A stretch of 41,926 nt of DNA from Mesostigma viride (lineage: Eukaryota > Streptophyta > Mesostigmatophyceae > Mesostigmatales > Mesostigmataceae): NCBI GenBank assembly GCA_009746045.1, contig RPFO01000881.1, positions 1-41,926 of the forward strand, written 5' to 3'. The translations under genes were made by a program, and so were the position numbers. The notes under the pieces are model-generated. The model was not told the origin of the DNA and made no database searches. It saw only the letters and a program-made list of their open reading frames with translations. Shown here one piece after another: positions 9,701-17,256 of this stretch. Within the stretch, counting starts at the first letter, position 1. The number at the start of each line of letters is the position of its first letter.

Positions 9701-11714
9701 GCAGCCGCCAAGAAGGAGTGGTGGGTGTCGCACGCACACCGCCAGCAGTCCAACAACAGCCTCATCTTCCGCAAGCGGCCTTCGAAGAAACAGCTGGAGG
9801 AGATCTTCGCCATCATGCTCGACTCCGGCGGATCCGAGCCGGGCCTCTTCAACCTCGGAGTCGCCACCAAGCGCGCGCCATGGTGTAAAGGGTGCAATCC
9901 CTGCTGGTACGAGAAAGCCTGCCCACCCTACGAACCGTCCCCTTGCTGCGTTTCGCTGGTTGCAAGCATCTCAGCTCGGGGTGTGAATCTAGATATGCCC
10001 ACACCTCCCCCCCTCTCTCCGCCCTCCCCAAGCCCGATGCGTCCAGTGCTTTCTGGGGACGGCCCCAGGCCAACACCCCAGAAACTCCAACACCTGTTTG
10101 TATTTCAAGACGATAAGATAAAGTGTAAGCGCGCGCATGTGCCAGACCAAAATTCCTTTGTGTATTTTGTATCTGATGGGGAAAGTTAGTAAGAAACCGT
10201 TCCTTTATAGATGCCCATCCATGTTTACGTGCAAGAGCGCGTTCAGCACATATGCTAGATGGATCGAGCATTTCAGCAAAGAGCACTCGTGGATCATGTC
10301 CACAGATGCACAGAATCGAATTTCTGAACAAAGTGCGCACGCTGTTCAGGGCACTAAACATGCGAGACCAACTGAGCTGGGCTTCAAAGACTCTATACAG
10401 ATGATGGATGAGCTTACTTCTCATATCATTCACGCCTCGAACTTTGACGAAATCAGAAAGATAGTATTGATGACCGAGCCATTTCTGGTATACATTTCTG
10501 GTATTTCGGGCTCACATGACGAGAGCGTACGGCTGTTCAACGACACCGGCGACAGCTGGACGCCCCCCCGCTTGTCTCCCGAGTGGGCTAGTTTTAACCT
10601 CTTCTGCAGAAACCTAGAAGATCAGGCGGCTTGGAAACGCGACCCCACTACCCAGATGGTGAATCTAGGCAAGGCATACGGCATTGATGTCAAAGTCACC
10701 ACCATCAGTTAGCCCTTTGTCTTGTGTGTTGGCACATGCAGCGAGATCCTCCTCGGCAACAAGTCCTTCTGCAACCTCACCGAAGTCAACCTCACCGCGT
10801 TCCAGGAGGGCAACAAGGCCGGGCTGGAGCGCGCGCTCGTCCTGGCCAGTCGCATGAACTATCGCCAGACGTTGGTGGACTTGAGGGATGAGATACTGCA
10901 AGAGGCCTGGCACCTCAACAACGAGTTCCTACACCTGTGCGGCGTGGGCCTGACCGGAATCGTGGCCAGGCCCGACCTGCACCCCTACGACTTCCGCAGA
11001 ATGAAGAACGTGGCAGTGTCCTCCGCCTACCAGATGGCCAGGGAGCTCGGAAAGCCCCTGCCAAAGAACGTCACGTGCATCAAGCCCAGCGGCACCCTGT
11101 CCAAGATCATGAGCACCAGGCAGTGGGGGGAGGTGCCCGAGGGCGTCCACAAGCCCCTCGGGAGGTACATCTTCAACAACATCACCTACTCCAAGCACGA
11201 CCCGCTGGTCGAGCGGTTCAAGAAGGCCAACTACAAGGTCGTCGACAAACCGTTTGAGTCCGACTCGGTGCTCGTCACCTTCCCCGTCGAGTTCTGCACG
11301 GTGCCCTTCACCAAGATGACGGTCACTCGCAAGGACGGCTCGACGGAGGAGGTGGAAGTCAACACCGAGACGGCCATCGAACAGCTGGAGAGGTACAAGA
11401 GCCTCATGGAGAACTACTGCGAACAGAACGTGTCCTGCACCGTGTCCTACGACCCCACAGAGATCCCCTCGATCCTGCACTGGCTGGAGAACAATTGGGA
11501 CTCCTACGTGGGCGTCTCCTTCCTGCTGCGAGTGGACCCCACCAAGAACGCGGCGGACCTGGGATACAGCTACCTGCCCCAGGAAGTGGTGTCCGAGTCC
11601 GATTTCAAAAAGTACACCTCGCGCATTCTCCCCGTCGACTACGTCGGCATCGTCCACGCGGAGACGGACAACCTCGACGCCGACTGTCTCAGCGGCGCCT
11701 GCCCCGTGCGCTGA
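6798..11714 (+). CDS. Class II (adenosylcobalamin-dependent) ribonucleoside-triphosphate reductase, four exons
   Basis: Reduces ribonucleoside triphosphates to deoxynucleotides using B12. Exons are 6798-7170, 7913-8198, 9512-9906 and 10742-11714, joined by GT-AG junctions that keep frame. Together they give ~675 residues, close to the monomeric RTPR family (about 740). Visible family landmarks: TWENVVDRVVGHQKWLW and APAGRTLFLGG at the N-terminus; FNCSF (one redox Cys); LLLQGCG/VGF; RSTR..GGRE; NPC (radical Cys) followed by FCNL (partner redox Cys); KPSGTLSKI; and the C-terminal redox pair C-LSGA-CPVR. A run of six G at 7055-7060 must be seven to keep exon 1 open (LGGTE). The stop TGA abuts the opposing gene's stop. 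The start ATG follows an AGATATACAA patch. Confidence 0.93.
7154..7852 (-). CDS. Nucleoside 2-deoxyribosyltransferase-like protein
   Basis: A 232-residue frame from the ATG at 7852, lying antisense within RTPR intron 1; its last 17 bases overlap exon 1. The segment SDVVIATINKEADCHGTLMEIGYAHGRGIPVLVMF resembles the nucleoside 2-deoxyribosyltransferase family (D..GT..EIG.A....PV, with the catalytic Glu expected in the GT-x2-E part). An upstream acidic helical region carries ADELADECLIKVYFANKI. Two Cys/His-rich stretches (CDHGCFHGDNSHGQG, CGANC) are unusual for the family and may bind metal. Such enzymes exchange or hydrolyse bases on deoxynucleosides, which would fit with the surrounding reductase. 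Enzymatic activity is inferred. Confidence 0.7.
   Translation of the reverse strand: MDAPKEDWRASMDARHKNEVMSADELADECLIKVYFANKIRQARFKNLEVDQDLLEYAIRTKSVLGRAYRRRSDFIRMGPVVVGCDHGCFHGDNSHGQGANTCGANCTDDAYTGKDRNKDILMTCKRQIDNSDVVIATINKEADCHGTLMEIGYAHGRGIPVLVMFDPEMSEEARREFWFAAQMSQSRPLPYHHRYIFRHVKELSPFLDYKQYRNYIKSLLKYRCDSPAPLE
7171..7912 (+). other. RTPR intron 1 (GT-AG, 742 bp, carries an antisense ORF)
   Basis: Starts GTGAGT after ...CAGGGGTGCGG and ends CTGCTGCAG. Removal joins the two halves of a conserved Gly codon in QGCG-VGF. TACTAAC, identical to the yeast branch-point consensus, lies at 7859-7865, 47 bases before the acceptor. These are spliceosomal-type signals, and frame stops inside rule out an intein. 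Most of the intron is occupied by the opposite-strand gene 7852-7154. Confidence 0.85.
8247..8519 (+). CDS. Small basic intron-encoded protein
   Basis: 90 residues from the ATG at 8247, rich in Lys and Arg, with Cys residues in NYCGIG and TCVRFG and the motif GLYLLPRDLLLKYRARDKK. It begins 48 bases into intron 2 in the sense direction, and its end overlaps the end of the convergent Bro-N-like gene by 18 bases. No family recognised; nucleic-acid binding is plausible from charge. Confidence 0.5.
   Translation: MGKNNHMPLKLSKDEEIVRARNYCGIGRRPSGKQWGNARTCVRFGQVRQYGLYLLPRDLLLKYRARDKKMRKAGCKRARGLKATELRTRK
8502..9368 (-). CDS. Bro-N/KilA-N-like DNA-binding protein
   Basis: 288 residues from the ATG at 9368; an upstream extension to 9497 uses no good start. 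Residues ~20-110 (IRVTDDGRISVYDAMAAIG, then YHFRFPGQGQRDTPVTD, then LLPGKIAAKFRDQ and LLERYLNADRSLAEDI) match the pattern of Bro-N-type domains found in large DNA viruses, phages and algal genomes: a 'FxGxGQxxTPV' core followed by 'LPGxxAxxFR'. The remaining ~170 residues are a helical domain, possibly the family's regulatory half. It sits wholly inside RTPR intron 2 on the opposite strand. Bro proteins are typically mobile multi-copy accessory genes. Confidence 0.7.
   Translation of the reverse strand: MSALVHYLTPADGAKEDARFAGKIRVTDDGRISVYDAMAAIGISPPKVYWSRIGKDHPEVVTGCYHFRFPGQGQRDTPVTDRQGMTKIIMLLPGKIAAKFRDQVSVLLERYLNADRSLAEDILKRADANDGTITNLDEHPRIQSSWAAKELGASIKGYTDAHKGTGNIYPIVHNTNNLAVTGKTAGELRARFGAKGSSRDLHTRLQSAAMSYIQMAEADKINRTGEHPVIVAKRSREFYEPVFKADGLHDVFADSECVRDNAKVMRLNQSANKAVSATTRPKWSLSSA
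9907..10741 (+). other. RTPR intron 3 (GT-AG, 835 bp, carries a sense ORF)
   Basis: Begins GTACGA and ends GGCACATGCAG. The split codon is TG|C, directly after the active-site Cys of NPC, giving NPC-C-EILL; family members usually have Ala or Gly at that position, so Cys here is slightly odd and the donor is not a strong consensus. Frame is preserved (395-nt exon 3, two bases over). Confidence 0.75.
10176..10712 (+). CDS. Intron-encoded protein with C2H2-like motif
   Basis: 178 residues from the ATG at 10176 (MGKVSKKPF), preceded by an AT-rich patch; the frame stays open back to 10137. Residues ~10-37 contain a Cys/His arrangement (C-x6-C ... H-x4-H in CPSMFTCKSAF..WIEHFSKEH) resembling a divergent C2H2 zinc finger. 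The rest is helical with no recognised domain. Bases are less GC-rich than the flanking exons. It ends 29 bases before the acceptor. A homing or DNA-binding role would fit its location but is speculation. Confidence 0.55.
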   Translation: MGKVSKKPFLYRCPSMFTCKSAFSTYARWIEHFSKEHSWIMSTDAQNRISEQSAHAVQGTKHARPTELGFKDSIQMMDELTSHIIHASNFDEIRKIVLMTEPFLVYISGISGSHDESVRLFNDTGDSWTPPRLSPEWASFNLFCRNLEDQAAWKRDPTTQMVNLGKAYGIDVKVTTIS

Positions 11715-12369
11715 TCATGCGGGGGCGATGTCCGCTATGCCGGCGAGCGGGGTCGCCGGGAGTGACGGGACAGGCGGGGGGCTCGGAACCATAGATGCTG
11801 AGAACGAAGGCTTGGGGATTCGTAGGCTCACCCCCCCCTGCTTGCTGCGTACCAAATAATACACGAGCGCGCCGACGACGGCGATGAACAAAATGGTTAT
11901 AATCAACCCCGCGCTCCCCCCGCCGCCTTGTTGTTGTTGCTGTTGTTGTAGTTGTTGTGGGTCGCTGGACCCCGGACCGGGAATGGCACTGCTCGGAGAA
12001 GGAGGGCTCTTCTTCCCGCCGAACAAGGCCCCGAGGCCTTCGAACACGCCGAAGCCCACCGCGGCCCCTGCCGCGCTCTTGAACATGCTGGAAAGGAACG
12101 ATTCCTCTTTTGGATCAGACGTGTTGGCGGGCTTTTGTGCCGACGCGGAAGAGGCACTCTTGGCCGGCGTGGTAGTGGGCTTAGGCGTTTGTGCCGATGC
12201 GGGAGCCCCCCCCTTGGCTGGCGTGGCGGCGGGCTTAGGCACCGACGCGGGGGTTGGACCGCCCAGTCTCGGCGCGCCACCGGCCTGGCATCCTGCTACC
12301 CATGGAAACAGACCTCATCCTCGCCATCATGGGTATCATCCTCGCCATCGCGCCGGCCAGAAAAGACAT
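11715..12369 (-). CDS. Poly-Gln single-pass membrane protein, paralog A
   Basis: From the ATG at 12369 (MSFLAGAMARM) the frame must shift once near 12280-12290 to enter the body. Next come an Ala/Pro/Thr-rich linker with KPAATPAKG-type repeats, a Gly/Ala-rich segment (SAAGAAVGFGVFEGLGALFGG), a CAA-coded Gln run, a transmembrane helix (GLIITILFIAVVGALVYYLV) and a Ser/Pro tail. It is a clear paralog of the neighbouring 12899-12433 gene, which supports the start and the tail. Both share an 11-bp upstream element. Its stop abuts the RTPR stop (TGATCA). Likely a virion or envelope membrane protein; function unknown. Confidence 0.65.
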
Positions 12370-12375
12370 GATCGG

Positions 12376-12386
12376 TATACACTGTA
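12376..12386 (-). promoter_or_regulatory. Candidate promoter element TACAGTGTATA (copy A)
   Basis: TATACACTGTA on the plus strand, six bases upstream of the ATG at 12369. The identical 11-mer lies seven bases upstream of the paralog's ATG. It may be an early or late promoter core, or simply a remnant of the gene duplication. Confidence 0.4.
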
Positions 12387-12432
12387 CGAAAGAAAATAGA
12401 CTTAGCGCTTGTTCCGTGCGATTATTGCGCGG

Positions 12433-12899
12433 CTAGAGGAGTAGCGGGGAGTGACGGGGGGGCGGGGCGGTTGGCGCCGTAGACATCGCCGCAAACGACG
12501 GCCGGGGGATGCGGAAGCTCACCCCCCCTTCTTGCTGCGTACCAAATAATAAACGAGCGCGCCGACGACGGCGAGGAACAAGAGGAATATGATCAGCCCC
12601 GTTTTACCCTCCCCTCCTTGTTGTTGTTGTTGTTGTTGCGGGTCGCTCGACCCCGGCCCGGGGATGGCGCTGCTCGGCGCGCTCTTATTCCCGCCGAACA
12701 AGGCCCCGAGGCCTTCGAACACGCCGAAGCCGACGGCGGCCCCGGCCGCGCTCTTGGCTAGACTGGACATCATGGACTCCCCCTGTACCGGCGCGGGTGT
12801 CACGCCCTTACCGAGGGGCTTGTTGCTAGGCGTACGAAGGGGCGCGGGTTTAAACGCGGTTAGGGCTCTGAGCTTTGACACCGCACCTGACAAAGACAT
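12433..12899 (-). CDS. Poly-Gln single-pass membrane protein, paralog B
   Basis: ATG at 12899 (MSLSGAVSKLRAL). Same order as paralog A: short linker, SAAGAAVGFGVFEGLGALFGG, Gln run, transmembrane helix (GLIIFLLFLAVVGALVYYLV) and KSKKGG. As written the frame stops in a run of seven G (12522-12528). Paralog A has eight at the same place and continues with VSLRIPKPSF; with one more base this copy continues VSFRIPRPSF and ends at 12433 (155 residues). The truncation is therefore probably an indel artefact or a recent mutation. Confidence 0.7.
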
Positions 12900-12906
12900 G
12901 GTCGAA

Positions 12907-12917
12907 TATACACTGTA
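12907..12917 (-). promoter_or_regulatory. Candidate promoter element TACAGTGTATA (copy B)
   Basis: Identical to the element at 12376-12386 and in the same position relative to the start codon; both are followed on the plus strand by a GAAAGA-like stretch. Confidence 0.4.
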
Positions 12918-12962
12918 TGAAAGAGAAATAAATGTTTATTAACTGTTGGAAGTTGAAGCCAC

Positions 12963-13382
12963 ATGCTGATAAGTGACAGAATCGACACGATTGTGAGGCA
13001 ATACAACGCGCGAATGAGATACTTGCACGCGAAACAGGGCAAAAAGGCGAGGCCTTTCCCTATACTGGAAGCGACCAGACGCTGGTCGGGGAGGTGCGCC
13101 CGGTGCGGCAGGGGGATACGGTTTGATACCGGGGCACCTATGCCCGCGGTTTTCAGCACGCCGGGCGTGTGGACCTGCCTCGAGTGCGCCGACATGCCGC
13201 TAGCCGACGTGCGCAAAAAGTGGATGGAGGCGAGGTCGAGAGCAGAAGCGTGCGGACTGAGCAAGCCGCATCGCCCCTTTCGCCCCTACCGCTCCCCTGC
13301 CATCCTGCCCCCCCCGGAGCAGACATGCCGTGTGGAGGTACATAACAAAGTCCGCCAGGAACGCCAACGCGCGCATGGCTAA
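12963..13382 (+). CDS. Zinc-ribbon-like protein
   Basis: 139 residues from the ATG at 12963. Residues ~45-75 hold two CxxC knuckles (CARC ... CLEC) separated by ~30 residues, as in small zinc ribbons; the remainder is basic and helical. It is divergent from the 12899 gene across a 63-bp spacer. Its last codons overlap the ATG of the HNH-like gene at 13375, suggesting coupled expression. No family named. Confidence 0.55.
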   Translation: MLISDRIDTIVRQYNARMRYLHAKQGKKARPFPILEATRRWSGRCARCGRGIRFDTGAPMPAVFSTPGVWTCLECADMPLADVRKKWMEARSRAEACGLSKPHRPFRPYRSPAILPPPEQTCRVEVHNKVRQERQRAHG

Positions 13383-13658
13383 AGACGGAGTCGCGCCGTG
13401 TCTCGGCACCGAGCAAGTGAGGAAACTGTACGACAGGTTCTTGCGGCGCCGTACTGCGAGCTGTGCGCCAAACCCTTTGTGTTGCGCGGGAAGGCGAAGG
13501 AGGACACTCTATCCCTGGACAAGATCGACCCGCTGAACAGGAGTTACTGCGGCGGCAACACCAAGCTACTTTGCTACGGCTGCAACAATTCGAAGAGGTT
13601 CGAGGACGGCCTGGTGCTGTACGAAGACCTCTTCAGGAGGAACGGGTGCCCCCGATGA
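13375..13658 (+). CDS. HNH-like (treble-clef) protein with one frame break
   Basis: Starts MAKDGVAPC at 13375. The sensible sequence runs EQVRKLYDRFL in one frame and then AAPYCELCAKPF in the next, so one base is missing near 13437-13445. Afterwards come CELC, LSLDKIDP, GGNTKLLCYGCNNSK, matching a small HNH/treble-clef nuclease arrangement: CxxC, a central 'S.D.I.P' where the HNH His is replaced by Lys (LDKI), and a C-terminal CxxCN..K. The replaced His leaves nuclease activity uncertain. 94 residues when repaired. Confidence 0.6.
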
Positions 13659-13798
13659 TGCGTCCTCCTTCGCGCGAGAACTGGCGGTCGATTCGTACTC
13701 GGGGCCTTCGAACGCATCGTCGGCCCCGATGATGCACGCGTGCTGGGAACGGGGGAAAAGAGTCATCGTTATCGCCTTTGTATTATAAGCATAATTAT

Positions 13799-14241
13799 CT
13801 ACCCGACCAGCCACCCCATCGGCGCCCCACTCGATTGCGGCCGGACGCGAGAGGCGGACACCGCGTGGGTCAGGTTCCTGGCAGGCGTGCGCTGGCCTCG
13901 TTTTATCATTTGGCGGACGGGCTGTCTCCTTAAAACCTCATCCCCCGTCTGCTTCAGTCGCGTCGACAGGGTCTGCAGGGCCGCGTACTGGTCCAGCAAC
14001 ATCTCTCTGAATTGTGACCGTCTGTCCCGCCCCCGTGCCCGCTGTATTTCTTCACGAGAGGCTCCACCATCTTCATGTACCTCCTCGCGTGATCACCCAC
14101 CCTGTCCGATGTGAACGATCTCACCCCGTGCCTCCTCCCTATGGGCGCCCCCCCCCGTCGCCCCGTGCAATTTACAGTACCCTGTAAGGTGGCTCTGTTC
14201 CTGCAACGGTTTCCGGTTTTGGTCCATGCCGTACAAGACAT
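13799..14241 (-). CDS. Cys/His-motif family protein with helical tail, frame broken
   Basis: Begins MSCTAWTKTGNRC at 14241, the same start as other members of the family in this window. The expected C-x2-H closing the motif (YCKLH) appears one frame over, after a shift near 14185. The frame returns across a run of nine C near 14148-14156, and a third shift near 14030 leads into a helical tail (EMLLDQYAALQTLSTRLKQ). With three breaks it is either badly sequenced or a pseudogene. ~145 residues if whole. The first and last thirds are convincing; the middle is less so. Confidence 0.45.
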
Positions 14242-14281
14242 GCCTCGTTATGATATGCCTGTGAACATTTTTTGACGACGC

Positions 14282-14880
14282 TCAATACTTGGGTGTGCGG
14301 CGGAAGATCTTGGACGTGTTGTCGTCCGAGTAAATGCTCTCCAGAATCGACTTCATGTTCCCCACGCCGGTGCCGGAGCCGCTAGGGGCGACGGCGGAGG
14401 GGACGGCGTAGAACTCGCGATGGTACGACCCGGCGTTAAGCCACGGGTCGAAGGTGGAGTCGGCGGTCGGCACGCCCGGGTACGCGGAGGCGTCGTTGAG
14501 GATCACCACTCGGTTTTGATTGGGCTCTGAAGCGAATGATAGGGGCGTCGACATGATTCCGCTGCGTCCGTATACTTTCCACTCCCATTTTTTTCCTCCG
14601 CCGTTAGAGGCGCACCGTCTGCAAACGGGTGGTCGGGAGGGAGGGGGTAAATCCCCCCCTGCCGCACCGTACACATGGCGAACGGGTCCGTAGATAGTGC
14701 GCGCGATGACGTGCACTGATTGCCCATGACGCGGTTGTCAACTATGATGTGAGGTTTAAATCGGTCGAGCGGAACCCCGGACACGCGAGACAGCCACGCG
14801 CACGTCCTAGCCGTCATCGGTGGGGGCACCGATTTGAAATCGAGGTGCGCGTACCGCTCCACATAATCTCTCTTCGCCAT
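14282..14880 (-). CDS. Unknown protein, probable structural neighbour, frame broken in T7
   Basis: From MAKRDYVERYAHLDF at 14880 the frame runs to a run of seven A on the coding strand (14588-14594 on plus). With one more base it continues WEWKVYGRSGIMSTPLSF and ends at 14282 with FRRTPKY, giving 199 residues. No transmembrane segment or known motif. Its start codon lies one base from the divergent start at 14882. It neighbours the probable virion proteins at 15168 and 15711. Confidence 0.6.
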
Positions 14881-14881
14881 T

Positions 14882-15145
14882 ATGAAGATGATTCGAGAAT
14901 TGGTGTACGTTTTTATCAAGGGGATGATGGCCGACTCCATGATATGCGGAGAGATCACGGACAGCCAGCGAGAGGAGGTCAACAAGTTCATCCACCGTAT
15001 CACGCATCTACCGGGGTCTGTTGTGAGGGAGGCGGTCGACAAGGCGGTGGGCGAGCTGGACAAACTCGAGTGCCCCCCGACGGACCACATCTCTTTTTCG
15101 GACTGGTTCACGACCGAGGTCTGCTCCCGGCTCGTGTTAAATTAA
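14882..15145 (+). CDS. Small helical protein of unknown function
   Basis: 87 residues, MKMIRELVYVFIKGMM then ITDSQREEVNKFIHRIT, amphipathic and mostly helical. The start lies one base after the start codon of the opposite-strand gene (14880), so each gene's leader would run inside the other. It precedes the 15168 gene on the same strand by 22 bases. No family recognised. Confidence 0.5.
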   Translation: MKMIRELVYVFIKGMMADSMICGEITDSQREEVNKFIHRITHLPGSVVREAVDKAVGELDKLECPPTDHISFSDWFTTEVCSRLVLN

Positions 15146-15167
15146 CCTCTCCGTACTGGTAGTAGAT

Positions 15168-15652
15168 ATGTCCAACCTTCAAGCGACCAATCCCCTTTCG
15201 CTCGCGCCCGGCCAGATGACCCACCGCGTTCTCATCACCGGCACCAACAGGCCGGGGGAGACCACGTTCACGCTGCCGGCGCCGGTGCTGAACGTGGAGA
15301 CATGCAGGGTCGTGTACGCCCAGATCCCCGCCACCGCCACGACGACGAGCGCGGTCAGACTCAAACTGGGAGACCGCGAGGTGGAGAAAGTGCAGACCGC
15401 CATCCCCACCGCGATGGCCAACAAGAAGCACTACTTCGGCGGCAAGGCACACTTCTTCGTCGTCCCAAACGGCGTGGAGATCTACCAGCCACAATCGCCC
15501 ATGGACGACTCCGCCGCCTTCACGCCACACCTCGTAAGCGTGCCCACCGTCACCGTGGAGATCTACGCGATACCGTCGCCCACGAGGGAGCTTCTGGACC
15601 TCGGGGGGACACGTTTGCCATCTTGCTGGAGCTCGCCTCCAGACGCAGGTGA
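15168..15652 (+). CDS. Probable minor virion structural protein
   Basis: 161 residues when a run of six G at 15603-15608 is read as seven; the corrected end is GDTFAILLELASRRR, whereas the written frame runs into Pro/Ser/Trp nonsense. It is beta-rich, with TTFTLPAPVLNVETCRVVYAQIPAT, a pattern I associate with virion proteins of marine large DNA viruses (a 'V..v.l..A.IP' strand pair), but this is memory only. It directly precedes the fibre gene, with 58 bases including ACTATACTATACAC between them. Confidence 0.6.
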
Positions 15653-15710
15653 TCCGATTTTTCGCTTCGGTTGAAAAAAAAAAGCTAAAACTATACTATA
15701 CACGTTCTCC

Positions 15711-17256
15711 ATGGCCACCCTCTGCGAAAACCTCGGAGCCTCGAAGTTGCGCCGTGTGCTCGCGAACGAGATCCTGGGAGACACCGCGACCGGCGCGAGT
15801 GTCAAGGACCTCACCATCCAGGCGCAGGACAAGATCGTCATCAAGCCCAATGCCGGACAGGGATCCAGTGTCTCCAAGCTCGTCACCGTCCTCGGCAACA
15901 CCAACATCTCCGGGACCCTGACGGTCGGCGCGCTGGACTTCTCCGGGGCAGCCCAGATTGAGGCAGTGCAGATTGACGGAAGCGACATCTCCACCGCCAA
16001 CAACGTGCTGTCCCTCGCCGCGGCCCAGAGCGTGCGCGTCGAGGATGTGGTGTTCACCAACAACCAGATGGCGCCGGCAAGCAACACCAACCTTGTGCTC
16101 TCCGCGGGTGCCACCTCCTCCGTCGTCGTGGAGGGCGTCACCGTCACCGACAACGCCGTCAGCACGTCGTCCGGCACCCTCACCCTCGCCGCCCAGTCGG
16201 GGACTGTGCAGGTCGAGAACGTCACGTTCACTGATGGAGCGGTCGACACCTCCGCCGGCGCCCTTACGCTGGCGTCCGCCGCCGGCACCGTGCAGGTGGA
16301 GAACGTCATCTTCACCGACTCCGCCCTCACCGCCTCCTCGGATGCCAACATCTCGATCACCGCCGGCGCCACCTCCTCCGTGGTCCTCGAGAACGTGACC
16401 GTCACTGACAACACCGTCAGCACGTCCGCCAATGGCCTCTCCCTCACGTCCGCCGCTGGCACCGTGCAGGTCGAGGATGTCGTGTTCACTGACGCGGCCC
16501 TGACCGTCGCCAGTGGTGACCTGTCTATCACTGCCGGCACCGGCTCTTCCGTCGTCCTCGAGAACGTGACCGTCGCCGACAATGCCGTCAGCACCTCTTC
16601 CGGTGCCCTCACTCTGGCGTCCGCCGCCGGCACCGTGCAGGTCGAGGATGTCGTGTTCACCGACGCGGCCCTCGCCCCGTCCACCGATGTTGACATCTCC
16701 ATCACGGCCGGCGCCACCAAGTCCGTCATCCTCGAGAACGTCAAGGTCACCGACAACACCGTCAGCACCAGCGCCAACAGCCTCTCAATCACGTCCGCGG
16801 CCGGCACCGTGTCCGTCGAGGATGTCACCTTCACCGACAGCGCCCTCTCCACCGCCAACAATGTCATCTCCCTGGACGCCGCCGTCTCCGTCGACCTCAA
16901 GAAGGACCTCGTGCTCACCTCCACCGCCGGTGGCAGTGGCAAGATCACCACCTCGGCCGGCGACCTGCAGCTGACCTCCACGTCCGGCATCATCAAGATC
17001 ACCGGCGAGCTGCAGGTAGATGGCCCACTCAACAGCGTCACCACCACCGAGACCAACCTCCGCATTGAGGACAAGACCCTGACCCTCGGAAACGGGGCCA
17101 CCGACAACACCAAGTCCGACGCCGGCGGTGTCTTCATGGCCGGCAACGCGAGCTACGGCTCCCGTGCCATGACCTGGCACATGGGTGCGGGCGAGGCATC
17201 CCAGGACAAGGGCGACAACACCGGTTCGTACTGGCATTTCGAGGGCGGGCAGCTGC
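15711..17256 (+). pseudogene. Fibre-like repeat protein, N-terminal part (interrupted by retrotransposon)
   Basis: Start MATLCENLGASKL. Residues ~30-60 form a head shared with the second fibre locus (VKDLTIQAQDKIVIKPN). Then follow tandem ~57-residue units (FTDAAL..., SITAG..SVVLENVTV, STSSGALTLASAAGTVQVEDV), which suggest a parallel beta-roll or fibre shaft. A conserved region (SYGSRAMTWHMGAG.....TGSYWHFEGGQL) is cut by an LTR element at 17256 after ..GGQL. Joining 17256 to 25434 gives exactly 797 codons in one frame, so the gene was intact before insertion. Likely virion surface or attachment fibre. Confidence 0.85.
17252..17256. repeat. Target-site duplication, left copy (GCTGC)
   Basis: GCTGC flanks the left LTR here and recurs at 25429-25433 after the right LTR. 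Removing the element and one copy restores the fibre reading frame exactly, which confirms the boundaries. Confidence 0.9.

Noticed and set aside
7171-10741. RTPR inserts as inteins
   Set aside because: The inserts contain stop codons in the RTPR frame and have GT-AG ends; no intein splicing motifs are visible.
7171-10741. RTPR inserts as group I or II introns
   Set aside because: Boundaries are GT...AG and I see no group I or II core by eye. A covariance search could overturn this.
13566-13814. Minus-strand frame of 82 codons near the end of the HNH-like gene
   Set aside because: It largely overlaps the convincing HNH-like coding sequence and has no recognisable feature; the short acidic part beyond it is too little to support a gene.
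15563-17146. 527-codon minus-strand open frame under the fibre gene
   Set aside because: A Val/Ser/Thr-rich shadow of the repeat fibre; codon pattern and homology with the second fibre locus favour the plus strand.
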